Below the pieces are notes generated by a model that worked only from the letters and a program-made list of their open reading frames with translations, was not told where the DNA came from and did no database searches. From Sulfurimonas sp. HSL-1656 (lineage in GTDB: Bacteria; Campylobacterota; Campylobacteria; Campylobacterales; Sulfurimonadaceae): 64,000 nucleotides of DNA. The position numbers and the translations under genes are program-made. This document shows, in pieces, positions 1 to 8,259 of the stretch. The first letter of the stretch is position 1; each line of letters opens with the position of its first letter. Location of the stretch: assembly GCF_039645585.1 (NCBI RefSeq), contig NZ_CP147915.1, positions 1,364,001 through 1,428,000 of the forward strand, read 5' to 3'.

Positions 1-510
1 TGCGTGCTTGTCCCGCTGGGAATAGGCGTCGCGCTGCGCCAGAAGCTTCTTGACCACGCTGCTGTTGTGGCGCAGATAGTTGCCGCACCATGCCAGCATA
101 AAGAGCACCTGCAGCTCCAGCAGCTGCTCAGGACTGTAGTCGTCGCGGTGGAAGAGCGCCGCGTAGCGCGGCAGCGGCCGTACCATGGTCTCGAACTGCG
201 TCGATTTGCACATCTTGACCATCCAGGCGCGCTCATTCTCTTCCAGCTTTTCCACCGGTTTGATCCACAGGGCCAAAAAGGCGTCGTTGACCAGCGGATC
301 GCGGTAGAGGTTCAGCTGCTCGATCAGCGGCGGCGTCACGTTGAACGTGGCTTTGAGTCCCGGGAACCGGGTCAGGAGCCACGGCATCTCGTAATAGTCC
401 TTGATGGCGTGCAGAAAGACCCATGGCATCGTCATGACACCGCTGCTGTCCCGGTAGTCGGGCTGGTGCATATGCCAGATAAACGCCAGGTTCAACGGTG
501 CCGTTTCCAT
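1..510 (-). CDS. Glycoside hydrolase family 57 protein (3' part outside window)
   Basis: This is the first 170 codons of a gene that runs off the left edge. The protein starts METAPLNLAFIWHMHQPDYR; the HMHQPDY motif close to the N-terminus is the hallmark of GH57 alpha-glucan-active enzymes (amylases, glucanotransferases, branching enzymes). The catalytic residues of GH57 lie further along and are not in the window, so the exact activity cannot be assigned. The ATG at 510 overlaps the TGA of the upstream nucleotidyltransferase as TGATG, which argues for translational coupling. Together with the downstream-named CBM48 protein this suggests an alpha-glucan or storage-polysaccharide cluster. The start is well supported by the overlap. 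Confidence 0.85.
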   Translation of the reverse strand, partial: METAPLNLAFIWHMHQPDYRDSSGVMTMPWVFLHAIKDYYEMPWLLTRFPGLKATFNVTPPLIEQLNLYRDPLVNDAFLALWIKPVEKLEENERAWMVKMCKSTQFETMVRPLPRYAALFHRDDYSPEQLLELQVLFMLAWCGNYLRHNSSVVKKLLAQRDAYSQRDKHA

Positions 511-3017
511 CACGCTCTGGCCCACTCCGCAACCTTGGTCGTGTATTCGGCGAGAATCGCCTCGCCGCGCTCGCTCGTCTCCGCCTGGATGTAGAGGTTG
601 AGATGGTCGCTGTACTGGTCCGGAATCATCAGGACCCAGTCATTCTTGTCGAGCCAGATCTTCACGCCGTCGAGGGTCGAGGCGTCTTTGCCCTTCGCAT
701 CCTCGAGGAAACGGCGCATCATCTTGCCCTTGAGCGACTGGCTACATGCCGCCTGGGCCGTACGGTAGTAGAACTTCGGCAGCGACGCGATCAGCTCGGA
801 TAGCTTGACCTCGAACTTGATCAGCATCTCCAGGATCTTCAGGGTCGCGAACATGCTGTCGCGGTGCGTCGCGAAGGCGGTGAAGGCAAAGTTCCCCTCC
901 CCTGTCGCCACGAGGTCGTACTGGCGCATCTGCTCCGCTTTGAAGTTGGCGTACTGTCCGCGCTCGATCTCGAGGGAGTCGAAGAAGACGATGTCCGCCG
1001 CCCAGGTCGGCAGGAAGACCTTCATCTTCTCGCCGCGTTCGCGCGCTTCCATGTTCAGCAGCGTAAGCACGACGTAGAGCGCCGTCTGCTTTTCGAGCAC
1101 CTTCCCCTCGTCGCACATGATATCCAGGCGCTGGCCGTAGGGGTAGAACATGAAACCGGCATCCAGCCCCATGGAAGTCATGACAGCACTCATGTCGCCG
1201 ACGGAGCGCTTCACCAGGGAGTTGATGTTCGCCAGGCGTTTCTCATCCGCATAAGCGTTGAAGATGATATTGTCCACCTCCATGTCGCGCAGGATTTCCG
1301 GGTAGACCTCATAGCCCATCCCGTGCATCACGTCTACGGCGATCCGGCACCCGCTGCGTTTGAAGAAATGCGGGTCGAAGAGGTGCTCCATCTGCTTCTG
1401 GTAGGCGGAGTACTCTCTGGCATGATCCGATTCGAAGATCTGGCCGATCTGGGAAAAGTCGACCCGGCGGAAGGTCTCTTTGAAAAAGGCCTTCTCAACC
1501 TTCTTCGCCACCTCGTTGTTGATCCGCAGCGCTTCACTGTTGTAGAAGGTGATGACCGTGCTGGTGGGGTCGTCGATCTGCTGACGGAAGTAGACCCCCG
1601 CGACGACCTTGCTGTCCATGGAGAGGCTGCAGCGCAGGACCGAGGAGGGAATGCCGTTATAGTCCTTGACATTGACACCCGAGGAGAGCAGCCCGCCGAC
1701 GAAGGCGCGTTTGAGCATCCGCGAGCCTTTGTTATAGTCGCGGGCCATGACGACCGTCGAACCGATCGGCAGCTGGGCACCGAACGCCTCGGCGAGCTTC
1801 GTCGCCATTTCGCAGGAGAGCTCGACGTTGGATTTCCCGACAACATACCCGTTCTCGAAAATGGAGTTCTTGTAGCGGCTCCCGAGAATCACGCTGCGGC
1901 TGACGATGGCCGCATCCTCGATCACTTTGTGCGGCCAGATCGTGACGTCCTTCTCGACGGTGACCAGCTGGCCGATCTCGCACTCTTCGGCCAGGATAAG
2001 TCCCGCCTTTGCCGTGACGTTTTTGCCGATCTGGTTGTCGTTACAGATGACACAACCGTCGAGCAGTGCACGCTTGTCCACCGTGACGCGTTCCCACAGG
2101 ACGCTGTTGCGCACTTTGCTCTCTTTGCCGATCGTACAGTCGTCGCCGACGACGACGTTGTTGAGCTTCGTGCCTTTGCCGACGGTGACGTTCCTGCCCA
2201 GGACGACCGTCCCGATGATCTCGACACTGTCGTCGAGTTTATAGGGTTCGTCGCTGTAGAGTGTCCCGTCGGGGTAGGCCTGGCGGACCGGCGGCATCAT
2301 CACCTTGACGCTGCCGCCGAGGATATCCTCGTAGACGTCGCGGTAGCTCTCCGGGTTGCCGACATCGCGCCAGTACCCTTCGGCGTTACCGGCCATGAGG
2401 GGCACCCCTTCGCGCATCAGCAGCGGGAAGAGGTCTTTGGCGAAGTCGAAATTCTCGTTTTTGGGGATGTAGGAGAGGATCTCCGGTTCGATGACGTAGA
2501 TCCCCGTATTGATCGTGTCGCTGAAGACCTCGCCCCAGCTCGGCTTTTCGAGGAACTTCTCGATCCGCCCCTCTTCGTTGGCGATGACGACGCCGAACTC
2601 GAGAGGGTTCTCGACCGAGGTGAGCGTGATCGTCAGCTTGGAGTCTTTCTGTTTGTGGTAATCGAAGATCTTCTTGAAATCGAAATCCGTCACCAGGTCG
2701 CCGCTGATGATAATGAAGTTGTCGTCGCCGATATACTCCTCGGCCAGCTTGACCGCCCCTGCCGTGCCGTAATCGTCATCGGGCAGGACGTAAGTGATGT
2801 TGATCCCCAGGTGGCTGCCGTCTTTAAAGTGTTCCTTGATAATGTCGGGCTTGAAATAGAGCAGCACAATAAACTCGGTGATCCCGAGCTCCTTCAGGGT
2901 CATCATCGTGTGCTCCATCATCGGACGGTTCACAATCGGCAGCATCGGCTTCGGACGCGAATGGGTTAACGGTTGGATCCTCGTTCCAAACCCACCTGCC
3001 ATAACAACGGCTTTCAT
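510..3017 (-). CDS. Sugar-nucleotidyltransferase fused to a phosphomannomutase-like domain
   Basis: An 835-residue fusion. Residues 1 to about 235 form a nucleotidyltransferase with the signature GGFGTRIQPLTHSRPKPML, typical of enzymes that activate hexose-1-phosphates (mannose-1-P guanylyl- or glucose-1-P transferases). A left-handed beta-helix of hexapeptide repeats follows (roughly 265-370), then a phosphohexomutase-like domain to the end. In the mutase part the usual phosphoserine loop (TASHNP) is not recognisable; the equivalent stretch reads GVYFRQQIDDPTST, so this domain may not be catalytic. A GAGGAG ribosome site precedes the ATG at 3017. It is translationally coupled to the GH57 gene. 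Sugar specificity cannot be read from sequence. Confidence 0.88.
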   Translation of the reverse strand: MKAVVMAGGFGTRIQPLTHSRPKPMLPIVNRPMMEHTMMTLKELGITEFIVLLYFKPDIIKEHFKDGSHLGINITYVLPDDDYGTAGAVKLAEEYIGDDNFIIISGDLVTDFDFKKIFDYHKQKDSKLTITLTSVENPLEFGVVIANEEGRIEKFLEKPSWGEVFSDTINTGIYVIEPEILSYIPKNENFDFAKDLFPLLMREGVPLMAGNAEGYWRDVGNPESYRDVYEDILGGSVKVMMPPVRQAYPDGTLYSDEPYKLDDSVEIIGTVVLGRNVTVGKGTKLNNVVVGDDCTIGKESKVRNSVLWERVTVDKRALLDGCVICNDNQIGKNVTAKAGLILAEECEIGQLVTVEKDVTIWPHKVIEDAAIVSRSVILGSRYKNSIFENGYVVGKSNVELSCEMATKLAEAFGAQLPIGSTVVMARDYNKGSRMLKRAFVGGLLSSGVNVKDYNGIPSSVLRCSLSMDSKVVAGVYFRQQIDDPTSTVITFYNSEALRINNEVAKKVEKAFFKETFRRVDFSQIGQIFESDHAREYSAYQKQMEHLFDPHFFKRSGCRIAVDVMHGMGYEVYPEILRDMEVDNIIFNAYADEKRLANINSLVKRSVGDMSAVMTSMGLDAGFMFYPYGQRLDIMCDEGKVLEKQTALYVVLTLLNMEARERGEKMKVFLPTWAADIVFFDSLEIERGQYANFKAEQMRQYDLVATGEGNFAFTAFATHRDSMFATLKILEMLIKFEVKLSELIASLPKFYYRTAQAACSQSLKGKMMRRFLEDAKGKDASTLDGVKIWLDKNDWVLMIPDQYSDHLNLYIQAETSERGEAILAEYTTKVAEWARA

Positions 3018-3107
3018 ACACTCTCCTCACAATATAAATCAACCCCTCCGTTTAACGACCGGTAAGGCAGTTACGTCGTCCCTGATCTTTTACAGTTCAT
3101 ACGGCAT

Positions 3108-3389
3108 TCACAGCTCCAGCAGAGCGTTGTGGCTGCCGAACGGCGAAGGGACCGTTGCACAGTCCCCCTCCGCCATCCAGGCACCGTCGCCGCTTTTGTA
3201 GCCGAATTCAAACGTACTGCCGGCGGGCAATACCTTCGTCAGATAAAACTCGCCGTTCTTTTTCTGCTTCATCGGTTCATCCGACCAGTCGTTCCAGGCA
3301 CCGCACAAGACGACGTCTTCCATTCCGGTTTCGGGGAGAACCGTAAACGTTACCCAGACTTTTTTCCCGTTCTGTTTTTTTCTGATCAT
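3108..3389 (-). CDS. Small CBM48/AMPK-type glycogen-binding-like protein
   Basis: A 93-residue protein made almost wholly of one isoamylase-N/AMPK-type carbohydrate-binding fold: VWVTFTVLP, then VVLCGAWNDWSDEPMKQKKNG, then FEFGYKSGDGAW match the pattern of early-set domains (beta strands with conserved Trp in GxWNxW). Stand-alone CBM48 proteins bind alpha-glucans. It lies just upstream of, and in the same direction as, the nucleotidyltransferase-GH57 pair, which supports a role in alpha-glucan metabolism. A strong AGAGGTGG ribosome site precedes the ATG. No catalytic domain is present. Confidence 0.8.
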   Translation of the reverse strand: MIRKKQNGKKVWVTFTVLPETGMEDVVLCGAWNDWSDEPMKQKKNGEFYLTKVLPAGSTFEFGYKSGDGAWMAEGDCATVPSPFGSHNALLEL

Positions 3390-3533
3390 TACCCACCTCT
3401 TATGTTTTGAAATGTGCTTTTAGGATTCTACTACAAAATAGTATGCAAAACAGATTACGAGTTGATTGCAAATTAATCAATATACTCCTGCAGGCGGCCG
3501 ATACGGGCACTCTGCCTCTAAGTATCTTTTTGC

Positions 3534-3539
3534 TACAAT
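3534..3539 (+). promoter_or_regulatory. Candidate -10 box (TACAAT) for the gatC operon
   Basis: TACAAT preceded by a T-rich stretch (ATCTTTTTGC) in an AT-rich gap 32 bases upstream of gatC. No convincing -35 is seen, as is usual for the main sigma factor of Campylobacterota. Confidence 0.45.
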
Positions 3540-3570
3540 TAATACGATTACGCCAACGTAAAGGTATTTT

Positions 3571-3861
3571 ATGCAAATCGATGACGCCCTGCTAAGCCGT
3601 CTGGAAAAACTCTCAATGCTCAAGATTGACGACGCCCACCGCGAAGAGGTGATCGGTCAGCTCAGCGAGATCGTCGCCTTTGTCGACAATCTTAGCGCAC
3701 TGGATACAACCGATGTCCCCGACACCTTTGCCATGACCGCAAATGCGACGCAATTGCGCGAAGATGTTCCCAACTGCAACACCGCCGTCAACGACGACAT
3801 CCTTGAACATGCTCCTCACAGCGACGAGCATTTCTTTATCGTCCCGAAGATTATCGAATGA
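3571..3861 (+). CDS. gatC: Aspartyl/glutamyl-tRNA amidotransferase subunit C
   Basis: A 96-residue protein with the GatC pattern: an N-terminal helix (DALLSRLEKLSMLKID), the EVIGQLSEIVAFVDNLSALDT core, and the C-terminal FFIVPKIIE ending typical of the family (VPKVIE). GatC stabilises the GatAB complex that converts mischarged Glu-tRNA(Gln)/Asp-tRNA(Asn) to the amide form, an essential route in organisms without GlnRS or AsnRS. The gatA and gatB genes are not adjacent. The stop overlaps the next start by four bases (ATGA). Confidence 0.93.
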   Translation: MQIDDALLSRLEKLSMLKIDDAHREEVIGQLSEIVAFVDNLSALDTTDVPDTFAMTANATQLREDVPNCNTAVNDDILEHAPHSDEHFFIVPKIIE

Positions 3862-4205
3862 TCACTGTCTACGGCATCAAAAACTGCGACAGCGTGAAAA
3901 AAGCCCTCGCTTTTTTCAAAAAGCACGACATCGCCTACACCTTCGTGGATTTCAAAACGGATCCCGTCGGCGAAGCGGAAGTCGACCGCTGGCTTGCAAT
4001 GGGTGCCGAGATGCAACAGCTTTTCAATACGCGGGGAACGACCTACCGTACCCTCAAACTCAAAGAACTCAACCTCGATGACGGCGGTAAACGGACCTGG
4101 CTTGCCAAGGAAAACCTGTTAATAAAACGCCCTGTTGTGGAAACCGGAAATCATGTTATAATCGGTTTCAATGAACCCCTCTATGAAGGAGAACTTCTCT
4201 CATGA
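3858..4205 (+). CDS. ArsC/Spx-family thioredoxin-fold protein
   Basis: A 115-residue protein of the arsenate-reductase/YffB/Spx family. It begins MITVYGIKNCDSVKKALAFF; the single Cys of NCDSVKK matches the YffB type (one Cys, no CxxC), and the RGTTYRTL, LLIKRPVV and GFNE segments follow the family order. Members include glutathione-dependent arsenate reductases and proteins of unknown function, so arsenate reduction is not assured. It is sandwiched between gatC and pilT with four-base overlaps on both sides. Confidence 0.85.
   Translation: MITVYGIKNCDSVKKALAFFKKHDIAYTFVDFKTDPVGEAEVDRWLAMGAEMQQLFNTRGTTYRTLKLKELNLDDGGKRTWLAKENLLIKRPVVETGNHVIIGFNEPLYEGELLS
4157..4162 (+). promoter_or_regulatory. 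Candidate internal -10 box (TATAAT) upstream of pilT
   Basis: A perfect TATAAT within the 3' end of the ArsC-like gene, 40 bases before the pilT ATG. It could give pilT expression independent of gatC. Confidence 0.35.
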
Positions 4206-5278
4206 GTCAGACCCTGGATATCCGTAAACTGTTAAAAAGCGTCGTCGCCTACAATGCGTCGGACCTTCACCTCGTTTCCCGTTCCGAACCGCAGATCCGT
4301 ATCGACGGCCGTCTGGTGGCGCTGAACCTTCCCGTCCTCGACGGCAAAACGATCGAGGATATGTCCTACTCCCTGCTGACCGAGAAACAGAAAAAAGAGT
4401 TCGAGGAGCATAACGAACTCGACTTCGCGATCCTGCTCCCCGAAGTCGGCCGTTTCCGTGCGAACTACTATAAGACGATGGGCGACATCGCCTGCGCCTT
4501 CCGTATCATTCCGATCGAGATCCCGAGCCTTGACGATCTCAACGCCAAATCGATCTTCAAAAAAATCATCAAACGCGAGAAGGGGCTTATCCTCGTCACC
4601 GGCCCGACCGGTAGCGGTAAGTCCACCACCCTGGCGGCCATGCTCAACGAGATCAACGAAACGGAAAACCGCCACATCATCAGCGTCGAGGACCCGGTCG
4701 AATTCGTTCACCAGAACAAAAAGTGTCTCTTCTCCCACCGGAACGTCGGGACCGATACGGCCAACTTCGCCAACGCGCTCAAATACGCGATGCGTGAAGA
4801 CCCCGATGTCATCCTGGTCGGGGAGATGCGTGACAAGGAGACCATTGCCGCCGCACTGACCGCGGCCGAAACGGGTCACCTCGTCTTCGGAACCCTGCAC
4901 ACCAACTCCGCGCCGCAGACGATCAACCGTATTATCGACGTCTTCAGCGGGGACGAGCAGCCGCAGATCCGTGCGCAGCTCTCCACCTCCATCATCGCCG
5001 TTATCTCCCAGGCGCTGCTCCCGCGTCTGGGCGGCGGACGGGTCGCGGCCCAGGAGCTGATGATCAACATTCCGGCAGTCGCCAACCTGATCCGCGAAGA
5101 CAAAGTCCACCAGCTCTATTCCCAGATGCAGCTCAACCAGCAGGAGACGGGGATGGTCACCCAGACCCAGGAGCTCTTCGACCTGGTCCGCAAGCGGATC
5201 GTCTCCAAGCAGGACGCCATCCAGTGGTCCAACCGTCCCGACGAACTTATCAAGGCGCTCGACGCCGCCGCGCTCTAA
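4202..5278 (+). CDS. pilT: Type IV pilus retraction ATPase PilT
   Basis: A 358-residue secretion ATPase. Walker A GPTGSGKS lies at residues 134-141; the Asp/Walker B region (PDVILVGEMRD), the His box (GHLVFGTLHTNSA) and the PilT-type C-terminal motif (ANLIREDKVHQLYSQMQ) follow. PilT powers depolymerisation of type IV pili for twitching motility. An AAGGAG site precedes the ATG. No other pilus gene is next to it in this window. The length matches typical PilT (about 340-370). Confidence 0.93.
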   Translation: MSQTLDIRKLLKSVVAYNASDLHLVSRSEPQIRIDGRLVALNLPVLDGKTIEDMSYSLLTEKQKKEFEEHNELDFAILLPEVGRFRANYYKTMGDIACAFRIIPIEIPSLDDLNAKSIFKKIIKREKGLILVTGPTGSGKSTTLAAMLNEINETENRHIISVEDPVEFVHQNKKCLFSHRNVGTDTANFANALKYAMREDPDVILVGEMRDKETIAAALTAAETGHLVFGTLHTNSAPQTINRIIDVFSGDEQPQIRAQLSTSIIAVISQALLPRLGGGRVAAQELMINIPAVANLIREDKVHQLYSQMQLNQQETGMVTQTQELFDLVRKRIVSKQDAIQWSNRPDELIKALDAAAL

Positions 5279-5380
5279 GCGCACTGCTCCGCCCTTCCCC
5301 GTTCGGGGAAAAATCACGTAATACTTTCTTGGAATTGTCTAGAATCTGAAAATTGCCGCAGTGTGGATTTGTGTAATGCT

Positions 5381-5656
5381 TAAGTGCGGTTTATACCTAA
5401 AGGTACTTCCTTCGGTCGCCTGCACGCGCCCTGCAATAAGTACCCTTGGGGTGCGCCCTGAAAGAAGTGCTCTCGGAGTATGGGCTTCCTGCCGAGGATG
5501 AAGCTTGCGGAATTCCGCAACAAAGTGAGGACAAAACCCAGTGTTAAGGTGAGAAGCGTCAGCGGATGCAAACTGCTTTGCATCTGTAGCTTCGGAACCG
5601 GAGGCATTGTGCCGGAGCACTGCCGAAGGAGGCCGAGGCCCGGATGCCGTAATTAA
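5381..5656 (+). repeat. Intergenic element, long copy (six conserved blocks)
   Basis: The 378-base gap between pilT and the convergent DAHP synthase gene holds no convincing gene. It contains, in order, TAAGTGCGGTTTAT (5381), CTGCACGCG (5420), GCCGAGGATGAA, ACCCAGTGTTAAGGT, CAGCGG and GATGCCGTAATTAA (5643-5656). The same blocks in the same order and orientation occur in 9799-9888. Between blocks this copy carries several perfect hairpins (GATGCAAA/TTTGCATC, GCGGAATTCCGC, CTTCGG/CCGAAG). It could be a structured RNA or a REP-like mobile repeat. Confidence 0.6.
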
Positions 5657-5659
5657 AAA

Positions 5660-7009
5660 TTAGCTACGGGCTGCTTTGAGGGTATCGGCGATGAGGAACG
5701 CCAGTTCGAGGGACTGGTCCGCATTGAGGCGCGGATCGCAGTGGGTGTGGTAGCGGCTGTTGAGGTCCTCTTCCGTAATATGGAAGGCACCGCCGAGGCA
5801 CTCGGTGACGTTCTTGCCCGTCATCTCCAGGTGAACGCCGCCGCCGTAGGTCCCCTCGGACTTGTGGACCTGGAAGAACTCTTTCATCTCGGTGAGGATA
5901 TCATCGACGCGGCGGGTCTTGTAACCGTTGCCGGACTTGATGATGTTGCCGTGCATCGGGTCGCAGCTCCAGAGTACTTGTTTGCCTTCGCGTTCGACGG
6001 CGCGGATCAGTTCCGGCAGGTGGTCGCCGACCTTGCCCGCACCCATGCGTACGATGACGTTGATGCGTCCCGCTTCGTTCTCCGGGTTCAGGGTATCGCA
6101 GAGCTTGAGCAGGTCTTCGGTCGTCATGGACGGACCGGCTTTGAAGGCCAGCGGGTTTTTGACGCCGCGCAGGAACTCGACGTGCGCGCCGTCGACCTGG
6201 CGGGTACGGTCGCCGATCCAGAGCATGTGCGAGGAGACGTCGTACCAGTCGCCCGTCAGGGAGTCCTGGCGGGTGAAGGCCTCTTCGTAGTTGAGCAGTA
6301 GCGCTTCGTGCGAGGTGAAGTAATCCGTTTCACGCAGGGTGCGGTAGCTCTGCGACGTCACGCCGCAGGCTTCCATAAAGCGCAGGGACTGCTCGATCTG
6401 TGCGGCGAAGGCTTCGTACTTCTCCGACATCTCCGTCTGCTTGACGAAATCGAGGTTCCACTTGTGGACCTGGTGCAGATCCGCCATACCCCCAGACGCG
6501 AAGGCGCGCAGCAGGTTCAGCGTCGGTGCCGCCTGGTGGTAGGCGTGGATCATGCGTTCCGGATCCGGGATACGTGCGTCCTCGGTAAATTCGATGCTGT
6601 TGATGATATCGCCGCGGTAGCTCGGCAGCGTCACGTCACCGATAGTTTCCATGTCAGAGGAGCGCGGCTTGGCGAACTGTCCGCCCATGCGCCCGACTTT
6701 GACGACCGGCAGGCCGCTGGCGAAGCTCATGACGACGGCCATCTGCAGCATCACTTTGAACGTATCGCGGATGTTGTCGGCATGGAACTCGGAGAAACTC
6801 TCGGCGCAGTCGCCGCCCTGGAGCAGGAACGCCTTCCCTTCAGAGACCTGGGCCAGCTGCGTTTTGAGGTTCCGTGCTTCGCCCGCAAACACCAGCGGCG
6901 GATAACGCCGCAGCTCTGCTTCGACCCGTTTCAGGTGGTCCTGATCGGGGTAGGTCGGTTGCTGCTTGATCGGAAAACTTCTCCAGCTCGATGGTGACCA
7001 GTTACTCAT
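5660..7009 (-). CDS. Class II 3-deoxy-7-phosphoheptulonate (DAHP) synthase
   Basis: A 449-residue class II (plant-type) DAHP synthase, the first enzyme of the shikimate pathway, joining PEP and erythrose-4-phosphate. The class II landmarks are present: [68 protein letters not shown] and [18 protein letters not shown]. The reading frame is open further upstream to 7102, but the ATG at 7009 (MSNWSPSSW) gives the usual family length and N-terminus and has a GAGAG site. Three aromatic/shikimate genes (this, trpE, aroE) plus a chorismate mutase lie in the window. Confidence 0.93.
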   Translation of the reverse strand: MSNWSPSSWRSFPIKQQPTYPDQDHLKRVEAELRRYPPLVFAGEARNLKTQLAQVSEGKAFLLQGGDCAESFSEFHADNIRDTFKVMLQMAVVMSFASGLPVVKVGRMGGQFAKPRSSDMETIGDVTLPSYRGDIINSIEFTEDARIPDPERMIHAYHQAAPTLNLLRAFASGGMADLHQVHKWNLDFVKQTEMSEKYEAFAAQIEQSLRFMEACGVTSQSYRTLRETDYFTSHEALLLNYEEAFTRQDSLTGDWYDVSSHMLWIGDRTRQVDGAHVEFLRGVKNPLAFKAGPSMTTEDLLKLCDTLNPENEAGRINVIVRMGAGKVGDHLPELIRAVEREGKQVLWSCDPMHGNIIKSGNGYKTRRVDDILTEMKEFFQVHKSEGTYGGGVHLEMTGKNVTECLGGAFHITEEDLNSRYHTHCDPRLNADQSLELAFLIADTLKAARS

Positions 7010-7124
7010 GGCTCTCAATACCTTATAATCAATTTTGAGCGGCAATGATACAGCACGAAGCTTTAACAGGGGGTTAATAACGCGCTGCTGGCACGCTGTC
7101 AAGCTTTTTTTAGTGAGAGTTGTC

Positions 7125-7130
7125 TATAAT
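7125..7130 (+). promoter_or_regulatory. Candidate -10 box (TATAAT) for cvpA-fur-lysS
   Basis: TATAAT 29 bases upstream of the cvpA ATG, in a T-rich context (AGCTTTTTTTAGTGAGAGTT upstream). It is the only good promoter before the cvpA-fur-lysS run. Confidence 0.5.
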
Positions 7131-7159
7131 TCTTCTCAATTTCAAAACGGGCGTTCTGA

Positions 7160-7765
7160 ATGGATTTCAACTACTTCGACCTTGTCATCTCCGTCATCAT
7201 CCTGCTGCTTGGCCTCAAAGGCATCCTCAACGGCTTTTTCAAAGAGCTTTTCGGGTTGATCGGGATCATCGGCGGTATCTTCGTCGCATCGCGCGTCAGC
7301 GGCGAGGTCGGAGCCTTCCTCAACGACAATATTTTCCATTTCGAGAGCCCCTCTCTCATCTCTTTTTCGGGCTTCCTCCTCACCTTGGCGCTCTTCTGGC
7401 TCGCCATGGTCGGAATCGGCCATCTCTTCAAACGCCTCGGTGCCGCCAGCGGCCTGGGCGCGCTTGACCGTCTTGCCGGGTTCGTGTTCGGCAGCGGGAA
7501 GTTCTTCTTCATCGCCGCCGTCATCGCCTATGCCCTCAACAACGTCGTCACCATCCGCGAAAACATCCGCGAACCGCTTGAGGGAAGCATCCTTTTCCCT
7601 ATTCTCGTCGAGACCGGCAGCTACATCATGCACCTCGACACCGAATCGCTGCAGCCCAAGGAGAGCGCACCCAAGCCCGAAACGAACGACTCCGCCATCT
7701 CGATCGAACGTGCCGGCGAGATCATCGAGACGGTCAAATCACAGCTGAAGGAGCAGACGCAATGA
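7160..7765 (+). CDS. cvpA: CvpA family membrane protein
   Basis: A 201-residue protein with four hydrophobic helices in the first 150 residues (starting FNYFDLVISVIILLLGLKGI, then GFFKELFGLIGIIGGIFVASR) and a charged cytoplasmic tail; this is the CvpA/colicin V production pattern. The biochemical role of the family is unsettled (linked to envelope stress and colicin V export). The same gene precedes lysS in Helicobacter, as I recall it. It overlaps fur by four bases. Confidence 0.88.
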   Translation: MDFNYFDLVISVIILLLGLKGILNGFFKELFGLIGIIGGIFVASRVSGEVGAFLNDNIFHFESPSLISFSGFLLTLALFWLAMVGIGHLFKRLGAASGLGALDRLAGFVFGSGKFFFIAAVIAYALNNVVTIRENIREPLEGSILFPILVETGSYIMHLDTESLQPKESAPKPETNDSAISIERAGEIIETVKSQLKEQTQ

Positions 7766-8244
7766 GCCATTCGAATGACTTCAACGCCAAAACCATCGAA
7801 TACGAACAGCTCCTCGAAGATTTCAAAAAACTGCTGAAAAAGAACGGGCTGAAGTTCACGATCCAGCGCGAGGTGATCCTGGAGACGCTTTATAACTCCG
7901 ACGAGCACCTGACCCCCGAAGCGCTTCACAAGAAGATCCAGGAGAACTACCCGGACCTCAAAACGGGGATCGCGACAATCTACCGCACGCTGGGGCTGCT
8001 GGAGAATGAAGAGATCGTCACCTCGCTCTCCTTCGGCGCCCAGGGCAAGAAGTACGAGCTGGGTGCCAAAGAGCACCACGACCATATGATCTGTACCGAA
8101 TGCGGCTCCATCACCGAGTTCGTCGACGAAGAGATCGAAAAACGCCAGCACGCCATCGCCGAAAAACTCGGCTTCCAGATGAAAGACCACTCGATGCAGA
8201 TCTACGGGGTCTGCGCCGAATGCCAGAAAAAATCACACACCTAA
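7762..8244 (+). CDS. fur: Ferric uptake regulator Fur
   Basis: A 160-residue Fur-family repressor. An N-terminal winged helix (KFTIQREVILETLYNSDEHLTPEALHKKIQ.. and GIATIYRTLGLLE) precedes the metal sites: HHDHMICTEC with the first CxxC, then a second pair GVCAEC near the end. Fur with ferrous iron represses iron uptake genes. The sequence carries the longer N-terminal extension seen in epsilonproteobacterial Fur. It overlaps cvpA (ATGA) and lies 15 bases before lysS, so it is co-transcribed with housekeeping genes. Zur or PerR identity is less likely but not excluded by motifs alone. Confidence 0.87.
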   Translation: MSHSNDFNAKTIEYEQLLEDFKKLLKKNGLKFTIQREVILETLYNSDEHLTPEALHKKIQENYPDLKTGIATIYRTLGLLENEEIVTSLSFGAQGKKYELGAKEHHDHMICTECGSITEFVDEEIEKRQHAIAEKLGFQMKDHSMQIYGVCAECQKKSHT

Positions 8245-8259
8245 AAGAGGAGATCGCTA

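Noticed and set aside
864-2969. 701-codon open frame on the plus strand
   Set aside because: It is antisense to the nucleotidyltransferase gene; composition is rich in Asp/Val/Arg as expected for a GC-rich shadow frame, with no recognisable motif or ribosome site.
5295-5310. Hairpin TTCCCC-GTTC-GGGGAA after pilT as terminator
   Set aside because: It is followed by A residues on the plus strand and lacks a T tract, so termination is not supported.
4232-5317. 361-codon minus-strand frame over pilT
   Set aside because: Shadow of pilT; the plus-strand frame has all PilT motifs.
5339-5620. 93-codon minus-strand frame in the pilT-DAHP synthase gap
   Set aside because: No ribosome site or recognisable protein; the region is explained better by the conserved block element.
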